DNA of 64,000 bases, from NCBI RefSeq assembly GCF_900109095.1, contig NZ_FNYZ01000024.1:17429-81428 (forward strand), given 5' to 3'. Position numbers and translations under genes: made by a program. The first letter of the stretch is position 1; each line of letters begins with the position of its first letter. The notes below the pieces were generated by a model. It searched no databases, was not told the DNA's origin, and saw only the letters and a program-made list of their open reading frames with translations. Below are positions 28,787 to 37,641 of this stretch, in pieces. The DNA is from Sphingobium sp. AP50 (lineage in GTDB: Bacteria > Pseudomonadota > Alphaproteobacteria > Sphingomonadales > Sphingomonadaceae).

Positions 28787-30259
28787 TCAGGCCTTGATTC
28801 GCAACGATGCGAGGGCAGCGACCATCCATGTTGCGGCGCCAAAGGCCATGGTCCAGATCGGATCGCCGGGGAAGAAGGCCTTCATGATCGATCCCATCGC
28901 GGTCGCGACCAGCAATTGCGGCACCACCACGAAGATGTTGAACAGCCCCATATAGACACCGATCTTCCCGGCCGGCAGGCTGGAGGCGAGCATCGCATAG
29001 GGCATGGCGAGAATGGAGGCCCAGGCGATGCCGATGCCCACTTCGCTGAGCAGCAGCCAGTCAGGATCGCGCACGAACAGGAAGCTGGCAAATCCCGCAG
29101 CACCGGCCGTGAGACACAGGGCATGGGTGCGCGCCTGGCCGATCCGTCGGGCGATCCAGGGCAGCAGGGTCAGGGCCGCGACCGCCGCCACGCCATTATA
29201 GACGGAAAAGAGCACGCCCACCCAGTTGCCGCCCGCCTGATAGGCCGCGCTCGCCGGATCGGCCGATCCGAACATATATTGGGCGACGACCGGGGTGGTG
29301 TGAATCCACATGATAAACAGCGCCGACCAGCTGAAGAACTGGATGACGGCAAGGCGGCGCATGATCGGCGGCATCCCCGCCACATCGCCCACGATATGGG
29401 CCAATATATTGTCGCCGCGCCCTGATCGCGCCAGCAGGATCGCGACCATGCTGGCCAGTCCATAGCCGGCCAGCAGCGCGCCCAGCAGATAGACTTCCTT
29501 CTCCATCCCCCACAGATCGACGGCCAGAGCGACCAGGGCCCCTGCCCCGATCCATGCGCAGCAGGGCAGCAGCAGCCGTTGCGCCAGATCGGGCGCGGCA
29601 GGTGTATCCGCATCGATCGCGAAGGCGCGCATTTCGTCCGGCGCATATTCGCGCGTCGTCAGCACCGTCCACAGGACCGCGCCCAGCAAGGCGGCACCAC
29701 CGGCCCAGAAGCTGTAACGCACCGTATCGGGCACGCTGCCCACCGGGGCGACGTTGGCAACGCCCAGATGATCGAGCAGATAGGGGAAGAGCGACCCCAC
29801 CACCGCGCCCGCGCCGATGAAGGCGGTCTGCACGGCATAGCCGACCACATGCTGGTCCTTGCGCAGCATGTCGCCGACGAAAGCGCGGAACGGCTCCATC
29901 GAGATGTTGAGGCTGGCGTCCAGCATCCAGAGGAGGAGCGCTGCCATCAGCAATCCGTCGCTGCGCGGCATGAAGATCAGGGCGATCGCGGCCAGAATTG
30001 CGCCAAGCAGGAAATAGGGGCGCCGTCGGCCAAGACGGCCGAGCCAGGTACGGTCCGACAGATGGCCGATGACCGGCTGGACCAGCAGCCCGGTCAGCGG
30101 CGCGGCGATCCACAAAGCGGACAGATCGTCGATGCTGGAACCCAGCGACTGGAAGACGCGGCTCATATTGGCGTTCTGCAACGCAAAGCCGATCTGGATG
30201 CCGAAAAAGCCGAAGCTGATATTCCACAGCCCGGCCAAGCCCTGACGCGGCTTTTCCAT
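28787..30259 (-). CDS. MFS transporter, sugar/proton symporter type (SLC45/GPH-like)
   Basis: This 490-residue carrier has 12 predicted helices. The start at 30259 is favoured by a strong GGAGGAAAGG ribosome site. Signatures are NISFGFFGIQIGFALQNANMSRVFQSLG, the loop-2 motif PVIGHLSDRTWLGRLGRRRPYFLLG and NISMEPFRAFVGDML, which place it with bacterial relatives of sucrose/maltose symporters. It is divergent from a TonB-dependent receptor with 213 bp between, suggesting that receptor and carrier import the same compound across the outer and inner membranes (inference). A small RNA locus lies just downstream. Confidence 0.88.
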   Translation of the reverse strand: MEKPRQGLAGLWNISFGFFGIQIGFALQNANMSRVFQSLGSSIDDLSALWIAAPLTGLLVQPVIGHLSDRTWLGRLGRRRPYFLLGAILAAIALIFMPRSDGLLMAALLLWMLDASLNISMEPFRAFVGDMLRKDQHVVGYAVQTAFIGAGAVVGSLFPYLLDHLGVANVAPVGSVPDTVRYSFWAGGAALLGAVLWTVLTTREYAPDEMRAFAIDADTPAAPDLAQRLLLPCCAWIGAGALVALAVDLWGMEKEVYLLGALLAGYGLASMVAILLARSGRGDNILAHIVGDVAGMPPIMRRLAVIQFFSWSALFIMWIHTTPVVAQYMFGSADPASAAYQAGGNWVGVLFSVYNGVAAVAALTLLPWIARRIGQARTHALCLTAGAAGFASFLFVRDPDWLLLSEVGIGIAWASILAMPYAMLASSLPAGKIGVYMGLFNIFVVVPQLLVATAMGSIMKAFFPGDPIWTMAFGAATWMVAALASLRIKA

Positions 30260-30389
30260 GCCTTTCCTCCTCATCGCGCGGCGGGCCTGCCGCCCGCCTG
30301 CGCTCCATTGCCAGCGCTGGCATGGGGCGCTGCGCGGAGCAAGTCACGCATACGAATACATCGGGCGATGATAGCAGGGTTGAGCAGAA

Positions 30390-30418
30390 CCAATGAGGGA
30401 ATGAGGGCTTCTCGTTGG
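30390..30418 (+). promoter_or_regulatory. Inverted repeat in MFS/receptor divergent promoter
   Basis: CCAATGAG (30390-30397) and CTCGTTGG (30411-30418) are inverted copies with one mismatch and a 13-nt spacer. They are centred in the 213-bp region between the divergent MFS and receptor genes. This could be an operator shared by both. No regulator gene is adjacent. Confidence 0.35.
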
Positions 30419-30472
30419 CTCGTCCGGACGCCGTGGCTTAGCCGATCCTCGATCAGAATAATCGGGGGTCCA

Positions 30473-32932
30473 ATGACAAGAGATATTCGCCACGCGCTGA
30501 CCATCGCGCTGCTTGGCTCCGCAGCATGGCATGGCAGCGCGATCGCCGCCGACGCGCCGGATACCGATGCCACCGCCGGTGCGGACATCGTCGTGCTGGG
30601 CAGCCGCAGCGCCGACCGCACCGTCGCTCAGAGCACAGCGCCGATCGATGTGGTGGGCAATGACGCGCTGGTGGCGACCGGTGGCGCAGCAGGCCAGCTA
30701 CGCGATGCGCTGTCGGCACTGGTGCCCAGTTTCAAGGTCGATACCGGCTCCAACGCGGCCTATAACACTTTCGGGCGCCCGGCGGGCCTGCGCGGACTTT
30801 CCGGCGCGCATGTGCTGGTGCTGGTAAACGGCAAGCGCCGCCATCCCAGTTCGATTCCGCTGCCGACCACGGCGCAGGCTTCGGGCGCGAATGCCGTCGA
30901 CCTCGACCAGATTCCGATGAGCGCGATCGACCATGTCGAAATCCTGCGCGACGGCGCGGCCGCTCAATATGGATCGGATGCGGTCGCGGGCGTCATCAAC
31001 ATCGTGCTCAAATCCGACGCCTCGGGCGGATCGGCCACGATTTATGGCGGCCAACGCTATGAAAGCGATGGCGAGCAGGCGCAGATTCGCCTGAACCATG
31101 GCTTTCGCCTGCCCAACAATGGCTTCCTTAACCTGTCGGCTGACTATTTCCTGCAGGATTTCGCTTTCCGCCCCGGCCTGGCCACGGTGCAGATCTATCC
31201 GAAGATCAACGGCGTGGCTGACCCGCGCGAGACGACCCGCGACCGCCATCTGACGCGCGGGGGACTCGCCCGGACCCGCGCGCTCTATACCGCCTATAAT
31301 GCCGAACTGCCGCTGAGCGAGGGCGGCACGACCACCCTTTACAGCTATGGCACGCTGGGCATCCGCAACATCAAGAATGGCCAGACCTATCGCCTGCCCA
31401 ACAGCACCAGTTACATCCCCGAACTCTATGACGATGTGATTCAGCCGACCGGCCGCTTCCCCGACAAGGATTTCCAGATTCTCGCCGGCCTGAAGGGCAA
31501 GGCCGGCGCCTGGGACTGGGACGTCAGCTCCACTTTCGGCCGCCACCATGCCGACAATGGAATGGAAGATACGCTGAACCCCTCGCTGGGGCCGGACAGC
31601 CCGACCCGGTTCGACACGTTCGACGCGATTTTCGACCAGTGGACCAGCAATGCCGATATCCGGCGCGGCTTCGACATCGGGCTGGCTTCACCGCTGAATG
31701 TCGCGGTCGGCGCCGAATTCCGCCACGAACGCTGTCAGACGATCGTGCAGGATGAGGCGGCCTATGCCAATGGTGGCTATATCTATCCCGTCGGCAGCCC
31801 CTTTGCGGGTCAGGCCGCCGCGATCGGGGCGCAGGGCGGCATCACCATATTGCCTCAGGACGCCGCCGACCTGCGCCGCAACAATATCTCCGCCTATGTC
31901 GACCTGTCGACCCAGCCGCTGCCGGGTTGGGACGTGGGTGTCGCCGGCCGCTTCGAACATTATGACGACAGCGCGGGCGATGTGGTGGTGGGCAAATTCA
32001 CCACCCGCGTCGAGCTGACCCCCACGCTGGCGCTGCGCGGCACGGTGAGCAACGGCTTCCGCGCCCCATCGCTGACGCAGCAGGGCTTTGCCAGCGCGGC
32101 GCGCGGCTATTCGATCGTCAATGGCGTGATCACGGGCCTGACCACCACGCGAACGGTCAAGCCCGACAGCGCAGCGGGCATCGCACTGGGTGCCAAGCCG
32201 CTAAAGCCGGAAAAGTCGGTGAACCTGTCGGGCGGCCTGTCCTTCACACCATCGCCCGGCGCAACCCTGACGGTCGATGGCTATGCGATCTGGTTGAAGG
32301 ACCGCATTTCCCAGACCGGGCAGCTTTCCGGCGCGGGGGTCAACGCCATCCTCGCCGCCAACGGGCTGGAGACGGGGCAGATCGTCAATTACTATACCAA
32401 TGCGATCGACACCCGCACGCTGGGCGTCGACGTGGTCGGCCAATATGCTCAGAATCTGGGCGATTATGGCAAGATCAACTGGTCGCTCGGTTTCAACTAC
32501 AACAACACCAAGATCACCGACATCGCCGCCACGCCGACGCAACTCGCCAGCCTTGGCCTGACGCTGTTCGACCGGGTGGCGCAGGGCTATATCGAGGTCG
32601 GCAATCCGCGCACCAAGCTGATCCTTGGCGCATTGTGGGATAGCGACCCGATCAGCATAAATCTGCGCCTGCAACGCTATGGGTCGGTGCAGTTGCTGAC
32701 CGCCGGGGCGGTCAACGACCAGCATTATGGCGCACGCTGGATCACCGATCTGGAGGCGACATGGCATATCACGCCCAAGGTCGATTTCGCGGTCGGCGCG
32801 AACAATCTGTTCGACGTCTATCCCGAACGCAGCACCATCGCCGACAGCAGCGGCTCCCAATATTATGCGTCGAACAGCCCGTTCGGCTTCTATGGAGGCT
32901 TTTATTATGCCCGCGCAACCTGGCGTTTCTGA
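30473..32932 (+). CDS. TonB-dependent receptor (non-siderophore type)
   Basis: This 819-residue outer-membrane receptor starts at the ATG at 30473 (GGGGG upstream) with signal MTRDIRHALTIALLGSAAWHGSAIAA. The frame is open further upstream, but that part is antisense to the MFS gene and lacks coding features. The plug shows IDVVGNDALVATGG, RPAGLRGLSGAHVLVLVNGKRRH and EILRDGAAAQYGSDAVAGVINIVLK. The barrel ends YYARATWRF. The VLVNGKRRH signature is typical of receptors for carbohydrates or other nutrients rather than siderophores. It overlaps by 26 bp a gene for an ABC-type solute-binding protein and is divergent from an MFS carrier. Confidence 0.93.
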   Translation: MTRDIRHALTIALLGSAAWHGSAIAADAPDTDATAGADIVVLGSRSADRTVAQSTAPIDVVGNDALVATGGAAGQLRDALSALVPSFKVDTGSNAAYNTFGRPAGLRGLSGAHVLVLVNGKRRHPSSIPLPTTAQASGANAVDLDQIPMSAIDHVEILRDGAAAQYGSDAVAGVINIVLKSDASGGSATIYGGQRYESDGEQAQIRLNHGFRLPNNGFLNLSADYFLQDFAFRPGLATVQIYPKINGVADPRETTRDRHLTRGGLARTRALYTAYNAELPLSEGGTTTLYSYGTLGIRNIKNGQTYRLPNSTSYIPELYDDVIQPTGRFPDKDFQILAGLKGKAGAWDWDVSSTFGRHHADNGMEDTLNPSLGPDSPTRFDTFDAIFDQWTSNADIRRGFDIGLASPLNVAVGAEFRHERCQTIVQDEAAYANGGYIYPVGSPFAGQAAAIGAQGGITILPQDAADLRRNNISAYVDLSTQPLPGWDVGVAGRFEHYDDSAGDVVVGKFTTRVELTPTLALRGTVSNGFRAPSLTQQGFASAARGYSIVNGVITGLTTTRTVKPDSAAGIALGAKPLKPEKSVNLSGGLSFTPSPGATLTVDGYAIWLKDRISQTGQLSGAGVNAILAANGLETGQIVNYYTNAIDTRTLGVDVVGQYAQNLGDYGKINWSLGFNYNNTKITDIAATPTQLASLGLTLFDRVAQGYIEVGNPRTKLILGALWDSDPISINLRLQRYGSVQLLTAGAVNDQHYGARWITDLEATWHITPKVDFAVGANNLFDVYPERSTIADSSGSQYYASNSPFGFYGGFYYARATWRF

Positions 32933-33899
32933 GTCCGGCTTCAGTCGGCGTGCGATTTTGGGCGCGGGCGTGGGTCTGGCAGGCGCGATCGCCCTGCCCG
33001 GCTGCGCCACGGCCAAGGGGCGCACGCTGGGCATCTCCACGACCAAGGAAGGCTATCAGAATTTCTTCAAGCCGGCCGGGCAGGCGGACACGCCCTATGC
33101 CGTGAATTACGCCATTCTGCCTTTCGACCTGTCGCTTCAGGCAATCAGCAGCGGGGAACTGGACGCCGGGTCGAACTTCACCGATATTCCGCTGACCATC
33201 TGGGGCGGATCGCTGAAAGATAACCGCATCGTCGCGCTGATCCGGTCCGACGCGCAGGCGCGGCTGCTGGGGCTGGTGGCGCGCAAGGGGCTTGGCGCGC
33301 GATCGGCCGCCGGCCTGAAGGGGAAGCGGGTCGGCTATCTGCGGTCGTCCAACTATCATTATTATCTGCTGCAACTGCTGGAGCAGCAGGGGCTGACATG
33401 GGACGATATCGTGCCGGTCAGTCTGGCCCGCGACACGCTGCCCGCCGCCTTCGCGTCGGGCCAGCTCGATTTCTGGGTGACGCAGGGGATCGAAACGATA
33501 TTGGCGCAGCGCCATTATGGCGGTCGGCTGGTGGCGCAGGCGGAGGGCGATTATGCCGGTAACGGCGTCGTCATCGCCAATCGGGCATCGCTGGACGATG
33601 CCGACAAGGCCCGCGATCTGGGTGATTATCTGCTGCGGTTCCGGGCGACCATCGACTGGATGGAAAACCATAACGAACAATGGGCGCAAATATTGGCCAA
33701 AGCCACCGGCATCGACCAATCCTATTATCTGGAATGGCGCCGCCTGAAGAAGAATCCGACCCGGCTGGTGCCGATCGATGACAAAGCGATCGCCGACCAG
33801 CAGGGTGCCGCCGACCTGTTCCGGCGATTCGGCGTGGCCAAGGGCGGATTTGACGCCGGCGCACTGTGGGACCGGCGTTTCAACGGGCTGCTGGCATAA
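32907..33899 (+). CDS. Solute-binding lipoprotein, SsuA/TauA/NMT1-like, with Tat-type signal
   Basis: This protein of about 330 residues starts at ATG 32907 with a GGAGG site, inside the 3' end of the receptor gene (26-bp overlap). The N-terminus SRRAILGAGVGLAGAIALPGC combines a twin-arginine motif and a lipobox ending in Cys. The mature part has the type-2 periplasmic-binding fold typical of sulfonate/nitrate/taurine binding proteins (ISSGELDAGSNFTDIPL, GLKGKRVGYLRSSNYHYYLL, AAFASGQLDFWVTQG). No ABC permease or ATPase gene is nearby. A role in capturing the receptor's substrate in the periplasm is inferred. Confidence 0.9.
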   Translation: MPAQPGVSESGFSRRAILGAGVGLAGAIALPGCATAKGRTLGISTTKEGYQNFFKPAGQADTPYAVNYAILPFDLSLQAISSGELDAGSNFTDIPLTIWGGSLKDNRIVALIRSDAQARLLGLVARKGLGARSAAGLKGKRVGYLRSSNYHYYLLQLLEQQGLTWDDIVPVSLARDTLPAAFASGQLDFWVTQGIETILAQRHYGGRLVAQAEGDYAGNGVVIANRASLDDADKARDLGDYLLRFRATIDWMENHNEQWAQILAKATGIDQSYYLEWRRLKKNPTRLVPIDDKAIADQQGAADLFRRFGVAKGGFDAGALWDRRFNGLLA

Positions 33900-33903
33900 G
33901 CCC

Positions 33904-33922
33904 GGCAGCCCGCGAAGCTGCC
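33904..33922. terminator. Short stem-loop between convergent genes
   Basis: GGCAGC (33904-33909) and GCTGCC (33917-33922) pair around a 7-nt loop, just between the stops of the binding-protein gene and eipA. It could serve both directions. There is no T run, so support is moderate. Confidence 0.4.
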
Positions 33923-33923
33923 G

Positions 33924-34718
33924 TCAGAAGGGCAGCCAGTTCCGCTTTTCGGTGAACTTCATATAGCCGGCGTTGACGCCTAGCCGATAGCCGACGCCCA
34001 GTCGGATCGGGATCAGCACCACATTGCCCCAGCGCAGATAGCTGGCGGTGAAGCCACCGACCAGATAGGCCGTGCCCTCCGCCGCCGGGAAGCGATGATA
34101 GAGATCCTGGCTGTCATAGAGATTATAGACGAGGACGAAGGTGTTGGCCGCATTGCCGCCAACGTCGAAACCGATGGACGGGCCGGTCCAGTAGACTTCG
34201 CGCTTGCCCTCCACCTTGTGGTTGAGCGTGCCCGAGCCGTAGCGCAGGCCGACGACGAAGGCGCCCGACGCTTCACGCCCGGCGATATAGGCGTTGGGCC
34301 GCCCCTGATCCTTCAGCACCTTTTCGATGATGCCGGCCAGACCTTCCGCGCCCTTGCCGAACACGCCCTCGGCCGCCCCGATCAGATCGTCTTCCTGATA
34401 AGATTCGGCAGGCGATATGGTGGAAGGTGGCGAATCGGCCGTGACGGGCGCGCCGGTAGCGGTGGAGCCGCCTGCTGCCGGAGGGGGGCTGTAGGTGGTG
34501 CCATTGTCCTGATTGGCGCTGGAATCGACACCCGGATCGGTCGGCGCGCTGTTGGCCGGTGGGGGCGGGGCAAGATCCGAATCGATTGCCGTGTTGGGAT
34601 CGATCGTGCGCACCTGCGCAGAGGCGCTGACCGGCGCCAGCGCGACACCCGCGAGGGCAACGCCCAATGTCGCGATACGCGCGATTCGGGCGCTCATGCG
34701 CCCTGTAATGCCGATCAT
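33924..34718 (-). CDS. Envelope integrity protein EipA (DUF1134)
   Basis: This 264-residue periplasmic protein starts at 34718 (GGGGAG site; MIGITGRMSARIARIATLGVALAGVALAPVSASAQ signal). A Pro/Ser/Thr-rich linker (about residues 45-100) is followed by the DUF1134 core, with DQGRPNAYIAGREASGAFVVGLRYGSGTL, TGPSIGFDVGGNAANTFVLVYNL and YLVGGFTASYLRWGNVVLIPIRLGVG. EipA in Brucella and relatives is a small beta-barrel needed for cell-envelope integrity. It is transcribed towards the binding-protein gene. A 230-bp gap to tRNA-Ser shows nothing I could assign. Confidence 0.9.
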   Translation of the reverse strand: MIGITGRMSARIARIATLGVALAGVALAPVSASAQVRTIDPNTAIDSDLAPPPPANSAPTDPGVDSSANQDNGTTYSPPPAAGGSTATGAPVTADSPPSTISPAESYQEDDLIGAAEGVFGKGAEGLAGIIEKVLKDQGRPNAYIAGREASGAFVVGLRYGSGTLNHKVEGKREVYWTGPSIGFDVGGNAANTFVLVYNLYDSQDLYHRFPAAEGTAYLVGGFTASYLRWGNVVLIPIRLGVGYRLGVNAGYMKFTEKRNWLPF

Positions 34719-34950
34719 GCCCGTTACTCCCCGGAAGGCCGCTCTTGAAACCATGTACCAGATTATCGGGTTCGAAGCTGAAACGACAATGAACGAACGG
34801 CAGCCCGAGTCGATTCCACGCCGGATCGAATCCGACAAGAAAGCTGCAATGCAAAAAATCCGTGCGAAGGACCGTTGCCATGCCGCTAAGGCCCCGCTAT
34901 AGCGCGCCTTAGCCACTGCCCGCCTCCACAAGAGACAGGCAAATCCGTGC

Positions 34951-35042
34951 GGAGACGTGGGTGAGTGGCTGAAACCAGCGGTTTGCTAAACCGTCGTGGC
35001 CTTAAGGGGCCACCGAGGGTTCGAATCCCTCCGTCTCCGCCA
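34951..35042 (+). tRNA. tRNA-Ser (anticodon GCU)
   Basis: The acceptor arm GGAGACG (34951-34957) pairs with CGTCTCC (35032-35038), followed by discriminator G and an encoded CCA to 35042. The anticodon loop TTTGCTAAA carries GCT, and a long variable arm (TGGCC...GGCCA) is typical of class II serine tRNA. The T-arm GGGTTCGAATCCC is intact. A T-rich stretch follows. Confidence 0.97.
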
Positions 35043-35279
35043 CTTTTCCTTTTTTCAGGTCTAAGCCGCTAGCCAGCATGCCGGCATGCCTTGCCATTCA
35101 TACTGGGTCATCGGACTTTCGCTGAACAGTAAGGCTTTCATGCCTTCCGTCAGAATCATGTGAGAGATTCGGCCAAGCACCTCATTATGTCCTGTCCTTG
35201 CGTATTAACTCGCGTCTCTATGAACGCCCTTGAACCCTGACTGCACACACGCCGATTTGTCCGAAATATTTCTATGCAT

Positions 35280-35302
35280 TGCTATTGAAAGTGACTCTCA
35301 GT
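35280..35302 (+). promoter_or_regulatory. Fur-like operator upstream of second siderophore receptor
   Basis: The motif TGCTATTG..AGTGACTCTCAGT matches the 15872-15894 site at 17 of 23 positions, with the common frame TGCTAnTGnnAnTGACTCnCA. It lies about 32-54 bp before the receptor ATG, where a Fur repressor would block the promoter. The shared motif and the shared class of downstream gene support a common regulator. Confidence 0.55.
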
Positions 35303-35333
35303 ATCTGCTCACCGGGTATTTGGGGAGTGGGTA

Positions 35334-37460
35334 ATGATCAACTGGCATATATCGGCAAGTTCAATCGCAATGGTCTGGCTGATGCCTTTGGCAGCGCAGG
35401 CGCAGCAGCCGGCATCTGAAGAGGAAACGCCGCCGAGCCAGATAGTGGTCACCGGCATGCATCTGGGCGAAGCGAATGCCGCCAAGACCGATGTGCCGCT
35501 CATCAAGACACCGCAAGCCATTTCCGTGGTGACCGCTGACACGCTCAAGGAGCGCGGCGTCACGCGCCTGGCCGATGCGTTGCGCAGCGTTGCGGGCGTA
35601 TCGCGCAGCAGCACCTATGGCTTTTTCGACGCCTATACGATCCGCGGCTATGATGCAGCCTATGGCAGCGTTTATCTTGACGGCATATTGAGCGAGGCTG
35701 GCGTAGGCAGCAATAACGAACTGGCTGGCCTGCAACAGGTGGAGGTCGTCAAGGGACCGGCATCCGCCCTGTTCGGATCGGCACCGCTGGGCGGCATCGT
35801 CAACCTCGTCAGCAAGCGACCACAGGCGGATGCCTTCATGGACATGACGCTGTCGACCGGCTCCTATGATCTGATCGAAGGGGCGATCGATGCCAACGCG
35901 CCGCTAAACGAGGATATTTCGGCCAGACTGAACCTGATCTATCGGGACGTCGATTCCTTCGTGCGCAATTCGGGCCAGAACCGGATTTATGCCGCGCCCT
36001 CTATCAAGTGGCAGATCGCGCCCAGCACCAGCCTGACCCTGCTGGGTGTCTATCAGCGTGATCGGGACAATCCCTTCTCCCCGGTCAGCGGCTGGGGCAC
36101 GGTGTTGCCCAGCGCCTATGGCCCGACGCCGATCGATTTTTCGATCAACAATGGCGGGGACCAGAAGGCCGTGTACAATCAGAATCGCAAGTCGATCAGC
36201 GCCATGTTCGATCACCGTTTCAGCGATGCATTCGGGATCAGTCAGACGCTGCGCTACACCCATCGCACCACTTATTGGGATCGGTGGATGTTCGTTGGCG
36301 GTTTCCTGGACGATAATGTGGTGGACGGCGTGCAGCAGGGGCGCACGCTGGGCCGCTACTATTATGGGCCCTATAGCAGCACCGACAAGGATTTTGCCGT
36401 CGACACGCGGGCAACCGGAAAGTTCGCCACCGGATCGATCCGTCATGCTATCCTTGCTGGCGTGGACTATCGGCAGAATCGGGAACGCTATCAGGGGGAT
36501 GGCGATTTCGATGCGTCGCATTTCCCGCTGGACGTCGTCTCACCCGATTATGACGCGCCGCTGGTGCCGACCGCCGCGCCCTATTCGGGCAGCGCAAAGA
36601 ACGACCAGCTTGGCTTCTATCTTCAGGACCATGTCACACTGACAGACCGTTTCACGGTGACGCTGAGCGGACGATGGGACCGGGCGAAATCCAATGGCGA
36701 ATTGCAGACGGCGTTCAGCCCCCGCGTCGGCGCCACCTATGAACTGGTGCCGGACCTGGCCCTGTACGGAACATGGGCGAAGTCCTTCACCCCGCAGTTC
36801 GGATCGCAGATCGTGCTGGAGAAAGATGCCAGCGGCGCCCCCAGCCTGATCGGTCAGGCACCGCCGGAACGCGGCCGGAACATAGAGGGCGGCATCAAGT
36901 TCGCACCGACCGACGGCACCGTCAGCGGCATGATATCGCTCTATGATCTGGAACGATCGAACGTGCTGACCAGCGATCCCGATTTCCCCAATTTCTCGCG
37001 CGTGACCGGCAAGCAGCGCAGTCGCGGGATCGAGGTAGAGGGGCAGTGGCGGCCTGTGCCGGGCGCCACGGTGAATGTCGCCTACGCCTATATCCGCGCA
37101 AAGATATTGGAGGATGAAACGATCCCGGCCGGCACCGAATTGCAGAATATTCCGCGCCACAATGTCAGCCTGTATGGACGCTATGTCATCCCCACGGGGC
37201 CGCTGGCCAATGTCGGCGCCAATCTGGGCTTCGTCTATAATAGCAGCCGCAATGGCGCCGTCCCCGACGCGGCCCTGTATCGACTGCCTTCCTATATTCT
37301 GGTGGATGCAGGCCTGTCCTACACGATCGGCAATTGGGGCCTTCAGTTGACTGTCAATAACCTGCTGAAGGAGCGCTATTTCCCCGACTCCTGCTGTCTC
37401 GACCGCATCACCCCCGGCCAGCCGCGCAATTGGCGCCTGTCGCTGAGCCGACATTTCTGA
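35334..37460 (+). CDS. TonB-dependent siderophore receptor
   Basis: This 708-residue outer-membrane receptor starts at ATG 35334 (GGGGAG site) with signal MINWHISASSIAMVWLMPLAAQAQ. The plug has VPLIKTPQAISVVTADTLKERGV, VSRSSTYGFFDAYTIRGYDAAYGSVYLDGI and VEVVKGPASALFGSAPLGGIVNLVSKRP. The barrel ends RNWRLSLSRHF with the terminal Phe. The TPQAISVVT signature marks the ferrichrome/ferrioxamine-like siderophore group. A paired CC near the C-terminus (PDSCCLD) is typical of this subfamily. A Fur-like site precedes it. No transport partner gene is adjacent. Confidence 0.94.
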   Translation: MINWHISASSIAMVWLMPLAAQAQQPASEEETPPSQIVVTGMHLGEANAAKTDVPLIKTPQAISVVTADTLKERGVTRLADALRSVAGVSRSSTYGFFDAYTIRGYDAAYGSVYLDGILSEAGVGSNNELAGLQQVEVVKGPASALFGSAPLGGIVNLVSKRPQADAFMDMTLSTGSYDLIEGAIDANAPLNEDISARLNLIYRDVDSFVRNSGQNRIYAAPSIKWQIAPSTSLTLLGVYQRDRDNPFSPVSGWGTVLPSAYGPTPIDFSINNGGDQKAVYNQNRKSISAMFDHRFSDAFGISQTLRYTHRTTYWDRWMFVGGFLDDNVVDGVQQGRTLGRYYYGPYSSTDKDFAVDTRATGKFATGSIRHAILAGVDYRQNRERYQGDGDFDASHFPLDVVSPDYDAPLVPTAAPYSGSAKNDQLGFYLQDHVTLTDRFTVTLSGRWDRAKSNGELQTAFSPRVGATYELVPDLALYGTWAKSFTPQFGSQIVLEKDASGAPSLIGQAPPERGRNIEGGIKFAPTDGTVSGMISLYDLERSNVLTSDPDFPNFSRVTGKQRSRGIEVEGQWRPVPGATVNVAYAYIRAKILEDETIPAGTELQNIPRHNVSLYGRYVIPTGPLANVGANLGFVYNSSRNGAVPDAALYRLPSYILVDAGLSYTIGNWGLQLTVNNLLKERYFPDSCCLDRITPGQPRNWRLSLSRHF

Positions 37461-37476
37461 AGCCTGAAATCGTGCG

Positions 37477-37498
37477 GGGCGGCGATCATCGGCCGCCC
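37477..37498 (+). terminator. Weak stem-loop after receptor gene
   Basis: GGGCGGC (37477-37483) pairs with GCCGCCC (37492-37498) around an 8-nt loop, 17 nt after the receptor stop. It lacks a T tract, so termination is uncertain. The 181-bp gap to the next gene shows nothing else I can assign. Confidence 0.4.
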
Positions 37499-37641
37499 TG
37501 TCATGACCCGAAACGGCAAATCATGGTTGTGAAAAGGACATGTAGGGAAATTTTAGCGGATTTGGTGGACAAACAGGCTATTCCGACAATGTTGGCCAGT
37601 CCATTGATCGTCCCGTTCCCGCCATTCTTTCAGGGTAACCC

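Noticed and set aside
29579..30472. Upstream extension of the TonB receptor frame
   Set aside because: It is antisense to the MFS gene and has no signal peptide; the ATG at 30473 begins a proper one.
34513..34902. Plus-strand frame of 129 codons upstream of tRNA-Ser
   Set aside because: It overlaps the eipA signal and linker region in antisense; its tail is basic and unremarkable.
34951..35333. tRNA-Ser as an integration site for a genomic island
   Set aside because: No integrase gene and no direct repeat of the tRNA 3' end were found downstream; the following genes look native.
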